A DNA stretch of 64,000 bases from Emiliania huxleyi CCMP1516 (GCF_000372725.1 NW_005201493.1:76830-140829); one strand, 5' to 3'; counted from the stretch's first letter, positions 41,179 to 53,440 are shown. The notes: generated by a model not told the origin, from the letters alone. Numbers and translations are program-made.

Positions 41179-42439
41179 GCGCGAGCGGCCTCTCCCACGT
41201 CTTTGACTACGAGGCGGCGGAGGGAGGCTCGCCCTTGCACGACGCGGTCGGCTTTGGCGCGACGGCGGCGGCCGCCGCTCTGCTCGCCGCGGGGGCGGAG
41301 GCCGGTGCGGCCGACGCCACCGGCATCACGCCTCTGCACCTCGCGGCAGGCCGGGGCATGCTCGGTGCGGCGCGTGCGTGCCTCGCGGCGGGCGCGGAGG
41401 TGGAGGCCGCCGACGCGTCTGGCGCGACGCCGTTGCACGTTGCGGCGTGGAAGGGAGAGGCGGCCGCGGTCTAGATGCTGCTCGGCGCACTTCTGGGACA
41501 CGTCCACGACACGTGCTTAGACATGTCCCAGGCGGCGGCCGTCCGGCTGCTGCTCGTCGCCGGCGCGGAGGCGGGCGCGGCCACGCTTCGCGGCATCACC
41601 CCGCTGCACCTCGCCGCCATGCACGGCCACCTCGAGGCGTGCCGAGCCGAGCGCCTGTCCGGGACACGTCCCCGACCTGTTGTGGATACGTCCCATAGGC
41701 GCCGCTCGCCGCGCTGACCGACCGCGGCGCCACCCCGCTGCATTTTGCGTCGATGCACGGCCGGCGGCGGGTCGCGCAGCTCCTCCTGTCCTCCGGCTCT
41801 TGGGTGGACGCCGGCGACCGAGGCGTTCTTTCGCTGACCCGCCGCGTCATCTCGGGTGATCTGTGGGGCGACGTCGAGCGACCTCGGGTGATTCATCACC
41901 AGGCGGAGCGTCGGCCCTCCACCATGCCGCCGCCGGGGGCCACGCCGGCGCGGCTCTGGCTTGCCTCGAGGCGGCCGCGGCATGCCGTCAGAACCTTCTC
42001 GGAACCTTCTCGGAACTCTCTCGGAACTTGCCTGCAGGCGGGCGCCGCCGTCGGCGCGACTGACGGCGCTGGCGCGACGCCGCTCCACCACGCCGCGCTG
42101 GCGGGCAGCGCAGACGTGGTGAGGGTACTGCTGGCGGCGGGCGCGTCCGCGAGCCAAGGTCCGGGCGGAGCCACCCCGCGGGAGATTGCTCTCGCGCGGG
42201 GCCACGCCGAGGTGGCGTCGATCCTCGAGCGGGCTGGTGGTGGCGGTTGGGGTGCCTCGTTGGCGGCGCGGGTTTTGCTGGCGATTGGGGCGGGCGTGGT
42301 CGCTTGCGCTTGCGTGGGATGGGCGTCGCTCAGATCAGCTCCACGCCGCTCGAGCCGGAAGGGCCCGCAAGACGCTGGCACTACGCGGGCGTCTAGGCCG
42401 CGGAAGATCGCTGTAGACCGTGCGCGCAAAGCAGAGTAA
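41179..42439 (+). CDS. Ankyrin-repeat membrane protein, multi-exon (5' end unresolved)
   Basis: Exons about 41179..41459, 41532..41645, 41699..41822, 41903..41970 and 42038..42439, all in one frame. About seven ankyrin repeats (GITPLHLAAGRGMLGAARAC, GATPLHHAALAGSADVV) are followed by a C-terminal transmembrane helix (ARVLLAIGAGVVACACVGWA) and a basic tail. All introns are 50-80 nt and read as GC-AG. The acceptor at 41178 is preceded by CTTCTCGGAACCTCC, so at least one more 5' exon exists. The 41460-41531 and 41971-42037 introns look like introner insertions. Role: protein-protein interaction at a membrane. Confidence 0.7.
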
Positions 42440-42459
42440 TGCGTCGAGTGAAAACATAG

Positions 42460-42529
42460 GGCACTTGGAGTGCGATTGGTAACCTCACATCCAGGGCCGG
42501 GGAGCTAAGAAGCGCAGCCAGGGCCGGAT
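42460..42529 (-). repeat. Dispersed repeat R1, copy 4
   Basis: Reverse-oriented copy, 21 nt after the ankyrin stop and 79 nt before the ATG of the LRR gene at 42609. Shares GTAACCTCACATCCAGG and GGGGAGCTAAGAAGCGCA with the other copies. Confidence 0.7.
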
Positions 42530-42608
42530 GCTCGGGGACGGGCTCTACGAGCAAGAACGCGGTTTGTTATACGATTTGTGATAGTCCGCGTTTTCTTTTC
42601 CCGCCTCG

Positions 42609-43805
42609 ATGGTGCCCCAGACTTCTGCGCCGCCGCCGAGCGATGCCGCGCCGCCGCCCGGCTCCGAGACTTTGGACATGGGCGGCTGGCAGGTCGTCGT
42701 CGCCGATGGGCACGCGGTGCTGCCTGAAGGCATGACGCACCTGCCGGATGAGGCGTTCTTCGACCGTACCTCTCTCGTCTCGGTCGCCTTTCCGCGCAGC
42801 CTCACCTTCATCGGCAACCGGGCCTTTTACAACTGTTCCTCCCTCATCTCCATCGACCTCCCCGCCAGCCTCGCCTCCATCGGCGAGGGCGCCTTCTGCG
42901 GCTGCTCCGCCCTCTCCTCCGTCACCCTCCCTGTCGGCCTCACCTCCATCGGCACCCGCGCCTTCGAATACTGCTCCTCTCTCGTCTACATCGACCTACC
43001 CCCCGCCCTCACCTCCATCGGCAGCCGCGCCTTCGCCGGCTGCTCCTCCCTCGCCGCCATCAATCTGCCCGCCGGCCTCACCTCGATCGGCAGCCGCGCC
43101 TTCTCCAGCTGCTCCGCCCTCTCCTCCGTCACCTTCCCTGCCACCCTCGTCTCTGTCGGCAACAGCGCCTTCGAAGGCTGCTCCTCGCTCGTCTCCATCG
43201 ACCTCCCTGCCAGCCTCACCTCCATTGGCCACCGCGCCTTCGAGTGCTGCTGCACCCTCGCCAACGTCGCCCTCCCCGCCGGCCTCGTCTCGATCCGCAG
43301 TTACGCCTTCCACTGCTGCTCCTCCCTCTCCTCCGTCACCTTCCCTGCCGGCCTCACCTCCATCGGTATCGGCGCCTTCTGGGGCTGCTCCTCCCTCGGC
43401 TTCGTCACCCTCCCCGCCAGCCTCACCTCCATCGGCAGCGGCGCCTTCGACCGCTGCTCCGCCCTGTCCCGCGTCACTTTCCCCGCTGGCCTCACCTCCA
43501 TCGGCATGAACGCCTTCGCCGGCTGCCCCTCCCTGACCCGCGTCACCGTGCCAGACACTGCCACCATCTCCACCGCCTTCCCTCCCGCCACCACTGTCCT
43601 CCGCCTCCCTCCCAAGAGGATGCGCGACCTGCAGCGCTGGTACGAGGCGGTGGACGGGGCTCTGGCCTACAAGCGCTGCCGCCCCCTCCTCTACGGCTGG
43701 CTAGAGCGGGCCCAGACCGGGCTCGGCTCTTACGGCCCGGACGGCGCGGCGCGCCAGCGCGACCTCGAGGAGTTCGAGGGCGATTTTGGGCTGCTTGTAG
43801 AGTGA
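42609..43805 (+). CDS. BspA-type leucine-rich repeat (LRR_5) protein
   Basis: 398 aa, single exon. About eleven 23-residue repeats of the form LTSIGxxAFxxCSSLxxVxLP from residue ~45 to 320, followed by a helical C-terminal tail (RMRDLQRWYEAVDGALAYKR) that is not repetitive. No signal peptide. LRR_5 proteins are surface adhesins in bacteria and protists but are greatly expanded, often intracellular and of unknown role, in microalgae. Strong DNA similarity among repeats shows ongoing expansion. Confidence 0.85.
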   Translation: MVPQTSAPPPSDAAPPPGSETLDMGGWQVVVADGHAVLPEGMTHLPDEAFFDRTSLVSVAFPRSLTFIGNRAFYNCSSLISIDLPASLASIGEGAFCGCSALSSVTLPVGLTSIGTRAFEYCSSLVYIDLPPALTSIGSRAFAGCSSLAAINLPAGLTSIGSRAFSSCSALSSVTFPATLVSVGNSAFEGCSSLVSIDLPASLTSIGHRAFECCCTLANVALPAGLVSIRSYAFHCCSSLSSVTFPAGLTSIGIGAFWGCSSLGFVTLPASLTSIGSGAFDRCSALSRVTFPAGLTSIGMNAFAGCPSLTRVTVPDTATISTAFPPATTVLRLPPKRMRDLQRWYEAVDGALAYKRCRPLLYGWLERAQTGLGSYGPDGAARQRDLEEFEGDFGLLVE

Positions 43806-43841
43806 CAGGCGTGATTGAAATGTGACAGGCGTGATTGAAAT
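43802..43841. repeat. 20-bp tandem duplication
   Basis: GTGACAGGCGTGATTGAAAT occurs twice head to tail immediately after the LRR gene, the first copy overlapping its stop codon. Looks like a replication-slippage duplication. Confidence 0.7.
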
Positions 43842-44022
43842 CGCTGTGACTTATAGCTGAGTGGTGCGATAGTGCACGCTCCGAGGCGCGAGGGGTGGCT
43901 GGGACCGACCGGGTTTCTTTACTAGAGTTGTGCAGATCTCCGGGGTACCCGCGCGGCCCTGATTTTTTCTCTCCCCCTCGACTAAACTCACTGTACCGGA
44001 GAGGGTGCCCTCTGCTAACCAA

Positions 44023-46007
44023 ATGTTGCGGGCTGGCGTGCTGGTACGTCTCGTGCTCCTGTTGTTTTGCTGCGCCGCCGTCGACTCACTGCGAGTGGCT
44101 GCGGCTGCGGCGCCAAGGCGGTCCGTGGCCAGAGCGTCAGATCAGGCGATGGCGACGGCGGTAGCGAAGGCGGCAGCAGCAACAGCCGAGAGGTGCACTC
44201 TCCACCGTCCCTGTATTTTCGCTGAGCTACCTGTTCCGGTTGCCTCTGTCACCGCTCTCACACCAACGTCCATCCCATATCTCCCAGCTCCCACTCTCGG
44301 TACTGCACGTACTGCACCGCAGGTCCGTCGCCGTCCCAGTCTTCCCCGAGGTGTGTGAGTACACTGGCATCACGCTGACGCGGTACATGTGCGAGATCGC
44401 ACGCGCCAACCCGGGCCTGAATGACCTGGAGACGCTCATCTCGTCGATCCAGACGGCGTGCACAGCCGCCGGCTCACTCCCGCTCCCTGGCATGCACATG
44501 CACATGCGACCTGCTGGCGGGCCCCACAGGCGTGCAAGACCATCAACTCCCTCGTCACACGGGCGCACATCACGGGCATCGTGGGGTACGCCGACGGCGG
44601 CGGGTCGATCAACGTGCAGGGAGAGGAGCAGAAGACGCTCGACGTGCTCACCAACGACGTGCTCAAGAGGGCGCTCCGCTTCACGGGCAAGATGGGCGTG
44701 ATCGCGTCTGAGGAGGAGGAGGCGCCCGTCGACGTACTCGAGGACGAGGGCGTTGGCCAGTACTCGGACGAGGCAGGTGACGCGATCATCGACGAGGCGG
44801 GCAGGTACACGGCTGTCTTTGATCCGCTCGACGGCTCTTCCAACGTGGACGCCGGCATTCCGACGGGCACCATCTTCGGCATCTTCGACATGAGCGCCGC
44901 CGAGTGCGTGCTGCCGGAGGTGCAGGAGGGGTGCGATGACCTGTACAGCCCGGCGGTGGAGGACGACTGCGAGGGAGTCCCGTCTCTGAAGGGCACGTCG
45001 GCGTATGAACTAGGCCTCTTTACACCCGCCTGTTTGTGCCCAGGAGCCGTCTCTGAGGAGTGCATGGCAGCGACACTGCAGCCGGGCTCGTCGCTCGTCG
45101 CGTCGGGCTACTGCCTCTACTCCTCCTCCACCTTCTTCGCCCTCACGCTCGGCGCCGGCGTGCAGATCTTCACGCTTGACCCGCACATCGGCGAGTTTGT
45201 GCTCACGCACCCGAACGTGGCGGTGCCGCAGCGAGGCGCGATCTACTCGCTCAACGAGGCGAACCGCAAGGCGTGGGACGCGCCGCTGCGGACGTACATC
45301 GAGGACCTGCAGGACGGCAACGGAGAGAGCGGCGAGCGCTACACCGCGAGGTACATTGGGTCGATGGTTGGCGACGTGCACCGGACGCTGCTCTACGGAG
45401 GCATCTTTGGCTACCCCGCAGACTCAAAGAATGCAAACGGCAAGCTTCGCCTGCTGTACGAGGCGGCGCCGATGGCATTCCTGGTCGAGCAGGCGGGGGG
45501 CCTCGCCCTGACCGGGAAGACACCTCCTAGACAGTCTTTAGACACTTCCTGGAACCTTCCTGCAGGCGGGAGGCCTCGCCTTGACCGGCAAGACGCGCAT
45601 CATGGACCTGGTCCCGCAGAGCGTGCACCAGCGGGTGCCTGTGCTGCTCGGCTCTCCGGACGACGTGCGCGAGATGAGGAAGTACTACGACGCTTTCACG
45701 GGCTCCAAGGAGATGGAGGGGGAGGAGGCGCGCCGGATCCGCGAGCGCTGCTTCACGCGGCTGACGCCGGGCCAGCTGCTCGACACCACAATGGACAAGG
45801 TGTGAGAGGGATAGCCTGGCCCCAGCCCCACCCACTAGCGCGTGGAGGAGTGTACCTCTCCCCCTCCCACCTCACCCCACCCCACCATTCCCTTTCAAGG
45901 TGCCCGACTCGGTGGCCATTGACTCGACGGGCGACGGCACCGTCGACTCGGTGGTGCCGATCGACGAGGCCCCTCCCGGCTCGCTGCCGGACGACGTGGA
46001 GGTGTGA
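44023..46007 (+). CDS. FBP: Fructose-1,6-bisphosphatase, plastid-type, five exons
   Basis: Model join(44023..44192,44323..44455,44530..45492,45566..45799,45900..46007), 535 aa. Signal/transit N-terminus MLRAGVLVRLVLLLFCCAAV. Class I FBPase signatures: DVLTNDVLKRAL, metal site FDPLDGSSNVDAGIPTGTIF, YCLYSSSTFFALTLGAGV, RYIGSMVGDVHRTLLYGG, GKLRLLYEAAPMAFLVEQAG. It dephosphorylates fructose-1,6-bisphosphate in the Calvin cycle or gluconeogenesis. A Cys-rich insertion (EECMAATL, preceded by CDDLYSPAVEDDCEGVP) could be a redox-regulatory loop. A C-terminal acidic extension follows the usual end. Introns 1 and 4 are GT-AG, 2 and 3 GC-AG; intron 3 is flanked by a 29-bp direct repeat. Confidence 0.9.
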
Positions 46008-46457
46008 GACCAACTCCCTGTCGGGCCGCCCCGTGGGGGGGCCGCGCGGGTCCCAACGAGCGAGCCGGATTGTGCACACTGATCACTGTGTACGCGCGCG
46101 TGCATCGTGGAGAGTGGCCGCGCCTGTTTGAATCTACAACAAGTATGTAGTACACAGCAGTCTGCTCAAGCGTCCGGAATAGACAACACGTCGCGCACAT
46201 CCGCGTGCCGCAGACACATGGCGGGGGCTCCGGACGGACATACTTGGGTATACGCACGCACGCTCGACAATCCTCAACCCACGTCACGCCCCGCGACAGT
46301 ACGTGCTCGTCTACAGACGTTCATGCGACCCATCCCCACGCCCGGTGGGAGTACGATAATGGACTCCTCGGCGCGCCCGCTTCCTCCATTTCGAGCTGCC
46401 AGCCGAGGTCATACTAGCGCTTCTCCCCCACCCCCTCCTCAAGAGCACACACGTCGA

Positions 46458-47110
46458 TCAGGGGGCCGGAGCGAGCACCTTGTCCACGACGTGGATCACG
46501 CCGTTGCCGGTCTGAACGTCGGCGGAGATCACGGTGGAAGCGCCGCCGAGGATACTGGGCGTGACGAGGACGGAGCCGGTCGAGCCGTCGACCGTGATGT
46601 CCTCCCCGTTCAGCGTGGTTTGGGCGGAGTTCGTGAGCGTCAGCGCGTCCGACGCCGGCACCACGGAACCGAGGGCGTGCTTCAGCAGGAGGTTGGTAAG
46701 GTCGGGCTCGTTCTCTGGCAGGAGCAGGTCGGTGACAGTCCCGGCTGGAAGGGCAGCAAAGGCGGCGTTGTTGGGGGCAAAGACGGTGAAGGTTCCGGTC
46801 ACGTCCGAGAGCGCGACTTCCACCGTGGTAGACGCTTGGAACCGCGGCGCAGAGAGTGCCGACGGTGTCCGTGAGCGCGGCGTCGCAGGCTTTGCCGGCG
46901 ATGGTGTCGGAGAGGAAAGAGCTCGTTGCGATCACCTTGTCCACGACGTGGATCACGCCGTTATCGGCCATGATGTCGGCGGTGACCACCTTGGCCTTTC
47001 CTCCGAGGATGGTGGGCGTGACGAGGACGTCGCCGGTGGAGCCATCGACGACGATCTTCTCCGCCGTGTTCTGGGTGGCTTGGACGGAGTTGACGAGCGT
47101 CACAGGGGGC
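46458..47110 (-). pseudogene. Tandem fasciclin (FAS1) domains, truncated and frame-disrupted
   Basis: Minus strand. Upstream part (about 46850-47105) encodes the C-terminal half of a FAS1 domain: VDGSTGDVLVTPTILGG, then NGVIHVVDKVI. Downstream part (46458 to about 46823) encodes most of a second domain: GTFTVFAPNNAAFAALPAGT, VDGSTGSVLVTPSILGG, NGVIHVVDKVLAP. The N-terminal half of the first domain and the start of the second are missing and the frame shifts near 46820-46850. Either a decayed cell-adhesion gene or exons I could not join. Confidence 0.6.
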
Positions 47111-47473
47111 GGGTGTGCGCGAGGGCGGGGCGAACACCTCCGATCACGCCGCGGCACTGCCCGGGCGCAAAGAGAATGCCTGCGGCGAGCTGCAGTACCG
47201 AGGCTCGGACTCGTGCTGGCGCCGCGCCGGCGCGCGAGCAGAAGGGGCCTCGGACTCCGTCTCGCACCGCGACGGCCCCCGGGTCGGGCGCCACAGCAGG
47301 CGGGTCCGGAGCGGCTTGAGGAGCGAATATTAGCGGCTTGAGGAGCGGCAAGCGCGCCGAGCCCGCGCCGGGCGGTGCCGGCGGGCGCGGCGGGCTGGGG
47401 CGTGTTCAGGGCGGGCGGCTGGGCGGGGGGCGGCGGGGCGGATCTTGTTGGCTTCTAAAATCTCTCTCAACAG

Positions 47474-47727
47474 AGGTTATTCCCACTTGCAGTCTAAGCA
47501 GTCTGTGAAGTCTTCAGACTGGGTCAGACTGGGTCAGACTGCATCAGACTGCTTCAGACTGCTCAGACTGGGGGAGCACAGTCTGACACAGTCCGCCGCA
47601 GTCTGGCGCAGTCTCGCGCAGTCTGACACGCGTCAGACTGGGTCAGACTGCACCAGACTGCTTCAGACTGCTTCAGACTTGCCTAGACGCCTAGACTGTG
47701 AATGACTCAAGTAAGTGGGAATAACCT
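47474..47727. mobile_element. 254-bp TIR element filled with CAGACTG minisatellite
   Basis: Exact 15-bp inverted ends AGGTTATTCCCACTT (47474-47488) and complement (47713-47727). The interior is a degenerate ~10-bp array based on GGTCAGACTG, with the complementary CAGTCTG orientation in the middle (about 47580-47630), so it can fold. No coding capacity. Confidence 0.65.
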
Positions 47728-48058
47728 TAACGAGGAGTGCGAGGCGGTACCCCGGGTGTGGCGCTTCCATCATTGGGATAGCTTCACATGCGCGATGAAG
47801 AGGGGGGAACGCGGGGAGAGGCGGGCGGGCGGAGCGGGCGGCCGGCTGGCGGCGCCCGCTGCCAGCCGCGAAATCTGAGGTCGCCCCGCCCGCCTGCGCC
47901 CCCGCGACGGCCCCGCAGCGGCCGGGCCGGCTGCCTTGGTGGGCGGGGCACCTCCCGCTGCCGCGTCGCGGCCGCGGACGCGCTCGGAAGCACACCGCGG
48001 GCCTCTGCTGCGCGCCTCGAAAGCGTCGCCGCTCTCGACGCGCGGAAGAGCCGGTCCC

Positions 48059-48859
48059 ATGCGTCGGTCCGAGCATCACGCACCCCCGTGCTCGGTCGCA
48101 GGCACCTACTCGACGGTCGACGAGCTCGCCGGCATGTCGCCCGCGCGATACGTCACTCCTGATCCCGATGACGACGGCTACGACGAGGACGTGCCCGCCG
48201 ACCCCCCACCCCCTGCCGCCGACGACGATGCCGCGCCGGACGACGAGCCTGTGGTCGGCGACGCCGATGGCGGCGGCGGCGGCGGCACGGGCAACGCGCG
48301 GCGCTGGGCCGAGGTCTTGCCCGACCCGTCGTGCTGCCCCGCGCTCCCGCTGCTTCTGCTCGCGCTCATCGGCACGGTCGCGTTTTCCTTCTCGCGTCCG
48401 CCCGCGGCGCTGCTGCAGTGTGGACCAGCCACTCCATTGACGCTGCTGCTGGCGCCTCGACCCGAGGCGCAGTCAAGGACAGGAGCAGCGGCGAGAGGCA
48501 GCGAAGAAGTGGCACGGACGCAGCGAGCGCGCAGAGGCAGAGCACGAGTAGTCGAGCAGGAGAGGCGGCCGCACGTGCGAGCACGAGCACTGGTGTGCGG
48601 GACCACGTTGGTCGCATGTCGAGCTCGGACCTGCGCTTCGGGCCTTCGGCTTGGACACAGTTTTGTAGAGAAACGCGAGACAAACCTCAAACGGCCGGGT
48701 GTACTCTGTACACCAAGTACCCCTTCAACCCCTGTCCCATTCGCCTCTCTGATATGCCAGGACAAGACGGGCGCGGAGCCCGCACTCGAAAGGGCTACTA
48801 GCCTCTCTCGACGCTACGGCTTTTCTTTTGACTTACGCCGCCCTCCCCCCCACACGTAG
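48059..48859 (+). CDS. Hypothetical single-pass protein
   Basis: ATG at 48059. Residues 1-95 look coding: VDELAGMSPARYVTPDPDDD, an acidic/Pro stretch, then a Cys-Pro and a transmembrane helix (CCPALPLLLLALIGTVAFSF). After about residue 120 the composition becomes Arg-rich and probably non-coding, so the true end or an intron is near 48420. An acceptor-like GTCGCAG at 48104 could mark an internal exon start. Confidence 0.35.
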   Translation: MRRSEHHAPPCSVAGTYSTVDELAGMSPARYVTPDPDDDGYDEDVPADPPPPAADDDAAPDDEPVVGDADGGGGGGTGNARRWAEVLPDPSCCPALPLLLLALIGTVAFSFSRPPAALLQCGPATPLTLLLAPRPEAQSRTGAAARGSEEVARTQRARRGRARVVEQERRPHVRARALVCGTTLVACRARTCASGLRLGHSFVEKRETNLKRPGVLCTPSTPSTPVPFASLICQDKTGAEPALERATSLSRRYGFSFDLRRPPPHT

Positions 48860-49923
48860 AGCTAAGAGCCTGGCCTCGGTGCTAAGCCGTGGCTCGCGCG
48901 ACGCTGCCCCCGGACGTGTGAGGCGCAAGCGGCTGTTGAGGGAAAAGGTTTGCAACCTAACGGAGGCGAGTGTAGCGGTGCGCTGTGCCGGCGCCGGTGC
49001 TGATGTGACTACTCCAAGAGACCGTGTCGATTGAAGACTACTCATGGCAGAGTAAGAGAGTGTATGCGCGGGTGGACGCGGGCGAGAGGCGTGATGTGGG
49101 ATGGCGCACCGGTCGCGGTGGTGCGGACGCCGCGCAGCCGTGAGGTGCTCTGAGTGGGGCCGCCGGGATAGAGCCTGCGCAGGCAGCAAAGGTGGGCGGC
49201 GTGAGCGCGCGCGGTGCCGCGCTCCATGGTGTGCGAGAGTGCCGGGCCGGGCGTGCCCCCATCAGCGACGGAAGCTCCAAGCCGGCACAGAAACTCCGAC
49301 ACGGGCGTCTGCTGGTTGCGCGTGTCGACGAGCGGGCCCGAGCGAGGCCGCATAGGAGGAAGAACGTCGGTCGTGCGAGCGCTGAGGACAAACGGACGGC
49401 TGAGTGAGCGACGGCAGTCATACCGGCAAGCGTTGGTGTGCGGCAGCGGTCGCTCGGGGGCGGAGGCCGGCGGCAGGGAGAGAATCGGGCGAGAGCACGG
49501 AGCACGCCTACCGTCGAGCGAGATCAGACATCTACATAGAGCACGTGCGGCCACGCCGAGCCACCGAGAGGCGCACCTGGCGCAACTCGAGCGTAAGTGA
49601 CCGTGGCGGCAGCCGCTCGGCGCTCGAGGCGACCATCCGGCCGCCGGGCGTGCCTCTGGCGCCGACTCGGCGCCGTCGGCGACCCCGCGCGGGCCAGAGT
49701 CATGTCGAGCCGGGGCTGAGCCGGCGGTGGCGGACGCTTGGGTGCACGCTCCGGGAGGCTGCCGGGACGGATCGGCCTTTCGGGTGCCGATGCAGCGCCG
49801 CGGAGGCACTGTTCTGGTGAGAACACGCGCCACTGAGGCCGACTGAAGTTGCACGCCCAGGCCAGCCGGGGGGTGATCGGAGAAATCGAGACGATCCGCA
49901 GCAGCGAGCAGCAGCGGCAGCAG
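48860..49923. other. Intergenic, nothing supported
   Basis: Long open frames on the minus strand lack domains. No strong repeat seen. Confidence 0.35.
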
Positions 49924-51220
49924 ATGCAGCAGCCTGGCCTGCATAAAAAAATCATCGCGGCTCAGCGAATTGCCTCGAGAGCAACAACGACGCAGGTGGT
50001 GGGCAGAGCTGGCGAGGTCGAGTACCCGGCCGAGCCTGTGGAGCCTGCAAACGCCGAAAAAAGAGGAGGCGCGTGCTGCAGATGTGGCTGCCTCTTCGTC
50101 GCAAGCCTAATGTTGCTTGCCGGCCTGCCATACATTGAGGCCGGCCTCGAGCGCCCGCTCGTGCACGTCGCTGCTGTCGCAGGCTCAACTTTCTCTTTTC
50201 TCATTGCCCCGCCCCCGCCGAACCCGGCGCCACCACCGTCGCCGCTGCCACCGTCGCCGCCACCACCGTCGCCGCTGCCACCGTCGCCGCCGCCACCGTC
50301 GCCGCTGACACCGTCGCCTCTGCCGCCGTCGCCACTGCCGCTGCCGCCACCGCCGCGGCGGCCGTGGTCCGGCAGGGGGACCTTGCCGCCCCATCCTGAC
50401 GTCACCGCCACCTCCTGGGTGCTGCACGAGCAGACCAACTGTTGGTGGGGCGGCCACGGCGCGGAGGAGGTGGACTCGCCGCGAGGCAGCGACGTGCCGG
50501 GCGTGTCCACACTTCCCGCGTGCAAGGTAGTGATTAATTATAATTAAGATTCATTATTATTAACGAATAGGCGTGTTCACACTTCCCGCGTGCAAGGCGG
50601 CGTGCGTGAGCGCGGCCTCATCGGGGCTGTCGTTTTGCGAGGGCATCGTGTGGGCGCCCCGTGCGGGGAAGTGCTACCGCAAGACGCGCATAAGCTTGGG
50701 GCTCTGCGATTTCGATCCGACCTACCACCTGCACCTCCGCTCGGACCTGCCGCCCGCGCCTCCTGCGAGCTCTCCGCCGCCTCCGGAGAATTATGCGCGT
50801 GTGATGCGCCGCTTCGAATTCGTCGGGAACGGAAGATGCCGATTCCCTTGGAACGCCCACACGTGCGGCCATGTGAAGCCTGTTTACCAGCCGTGCTTGG
50901 TGGAGCAGACCTGCACGTCGACCAAGGAGCAGTGCGCTGCCAAGTGCGCGGAGAATCGCGACTGCAAGGCGTTCGAGTTCAACACAAAGGCGCGCCGCGA
51001 CCCCTTCCGAGCCCCCCTCTCCTTGTGATTCCGGCCTCCCGCCCCGCAATTCGCAGAACGGATGCTGGGGTGCGCCGTGCGAGCTACACGGTGCGAGAAC
51101 ATTTACGCACACCGGCGCAGCCTCCCCGTGTCCACAGTCCTCAACAAGACCTTGCGTCTAGGCGCCGTGCCAGACCACGTGCAGGTCGACGGGCCGTACA
51201 CGTGCATGAAGAAGAAGTGA
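49924..51220 (+). CDS. Type II membrane surface protein: Pro-rich stalk and PAN/Apple-like domains
   Basis: Model join(49924..50500,50571..50993,51057..51220), 387 aa. Cytosolic N-terminus with a CCRCGC cluster, signal-anchor helix (LFVASLMLLAGLPYIEAGL), a (PPPSPLPPS)n stalk like hydroxyproline-rich cell-wall proteins, then Cys-rich domains: LPACKAACVSAASSGLSFCEG and CTSTKEQCAAKCAENRDCKA, typical of PAN/Apple modules that bind glycans or proteins. The C-terminus is GPYTCMKKK. Both introns read GC-AG; the first is flanked by a 27-bp direct repeat with an AT-rich 43-nt insert. If intron 1 is retained, a stop follows at once. Likely extracellular matrix or recognition protein. Confidence 0.7.
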
Positions 51221-51748
51221 TTCCGGCCGTCTATGGCTACACCTCGTGCCTGTCCGCTACGCGTGTCTGTCCTCGACCCAGCCCTAGCTTGGGATGTCCT
51301 TTTTTATTTGTTGTCCGCTGCGCGCGGATTTTAAAATCTTTCCTGGATTTGTTTGTTAAATTCTTTTTCCGGCGTTTGTTTTCTTTCTGGGGGTCAGTCG
51401 GTGCCTCGACGCTCTCCACTCTCCTTGAGCCGACTAGAGCCGTACTGACTTATATACCGTTATACCCTCTAAGTAGAATATACAGTACGTCAGCCAACGG
51501 TTTGGGTGGTGACTGGTGCACACCCCCCCGCGATGTCGCTCGTTCGTGTGCTCCGTGCTCGTAAGTCGTATTTTACTTTATACTCTACGACTTTATGTAT
51601 CTAAAAGAGGGGACGGCTCGATTGGACGGAGGGTGGACGCGTCCAGGGGGGGGGGGTCGGGGGGTATAGTGATTAGTGATGCCTTCACGACCAAAAGCGT
51701 GACACTGACAGCTGCGGAGGGAATGGAGAGCGAGTCGTAACACATCGG

Positions 51749-53440
<1,692 letters not shown>

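Noticed and set aside
46414..47157. Intact two-domain fasciclin gene
   Set aside because: The N-terminal half of the first domain is absent and the frame breaks between domains, so listed as disrupted.
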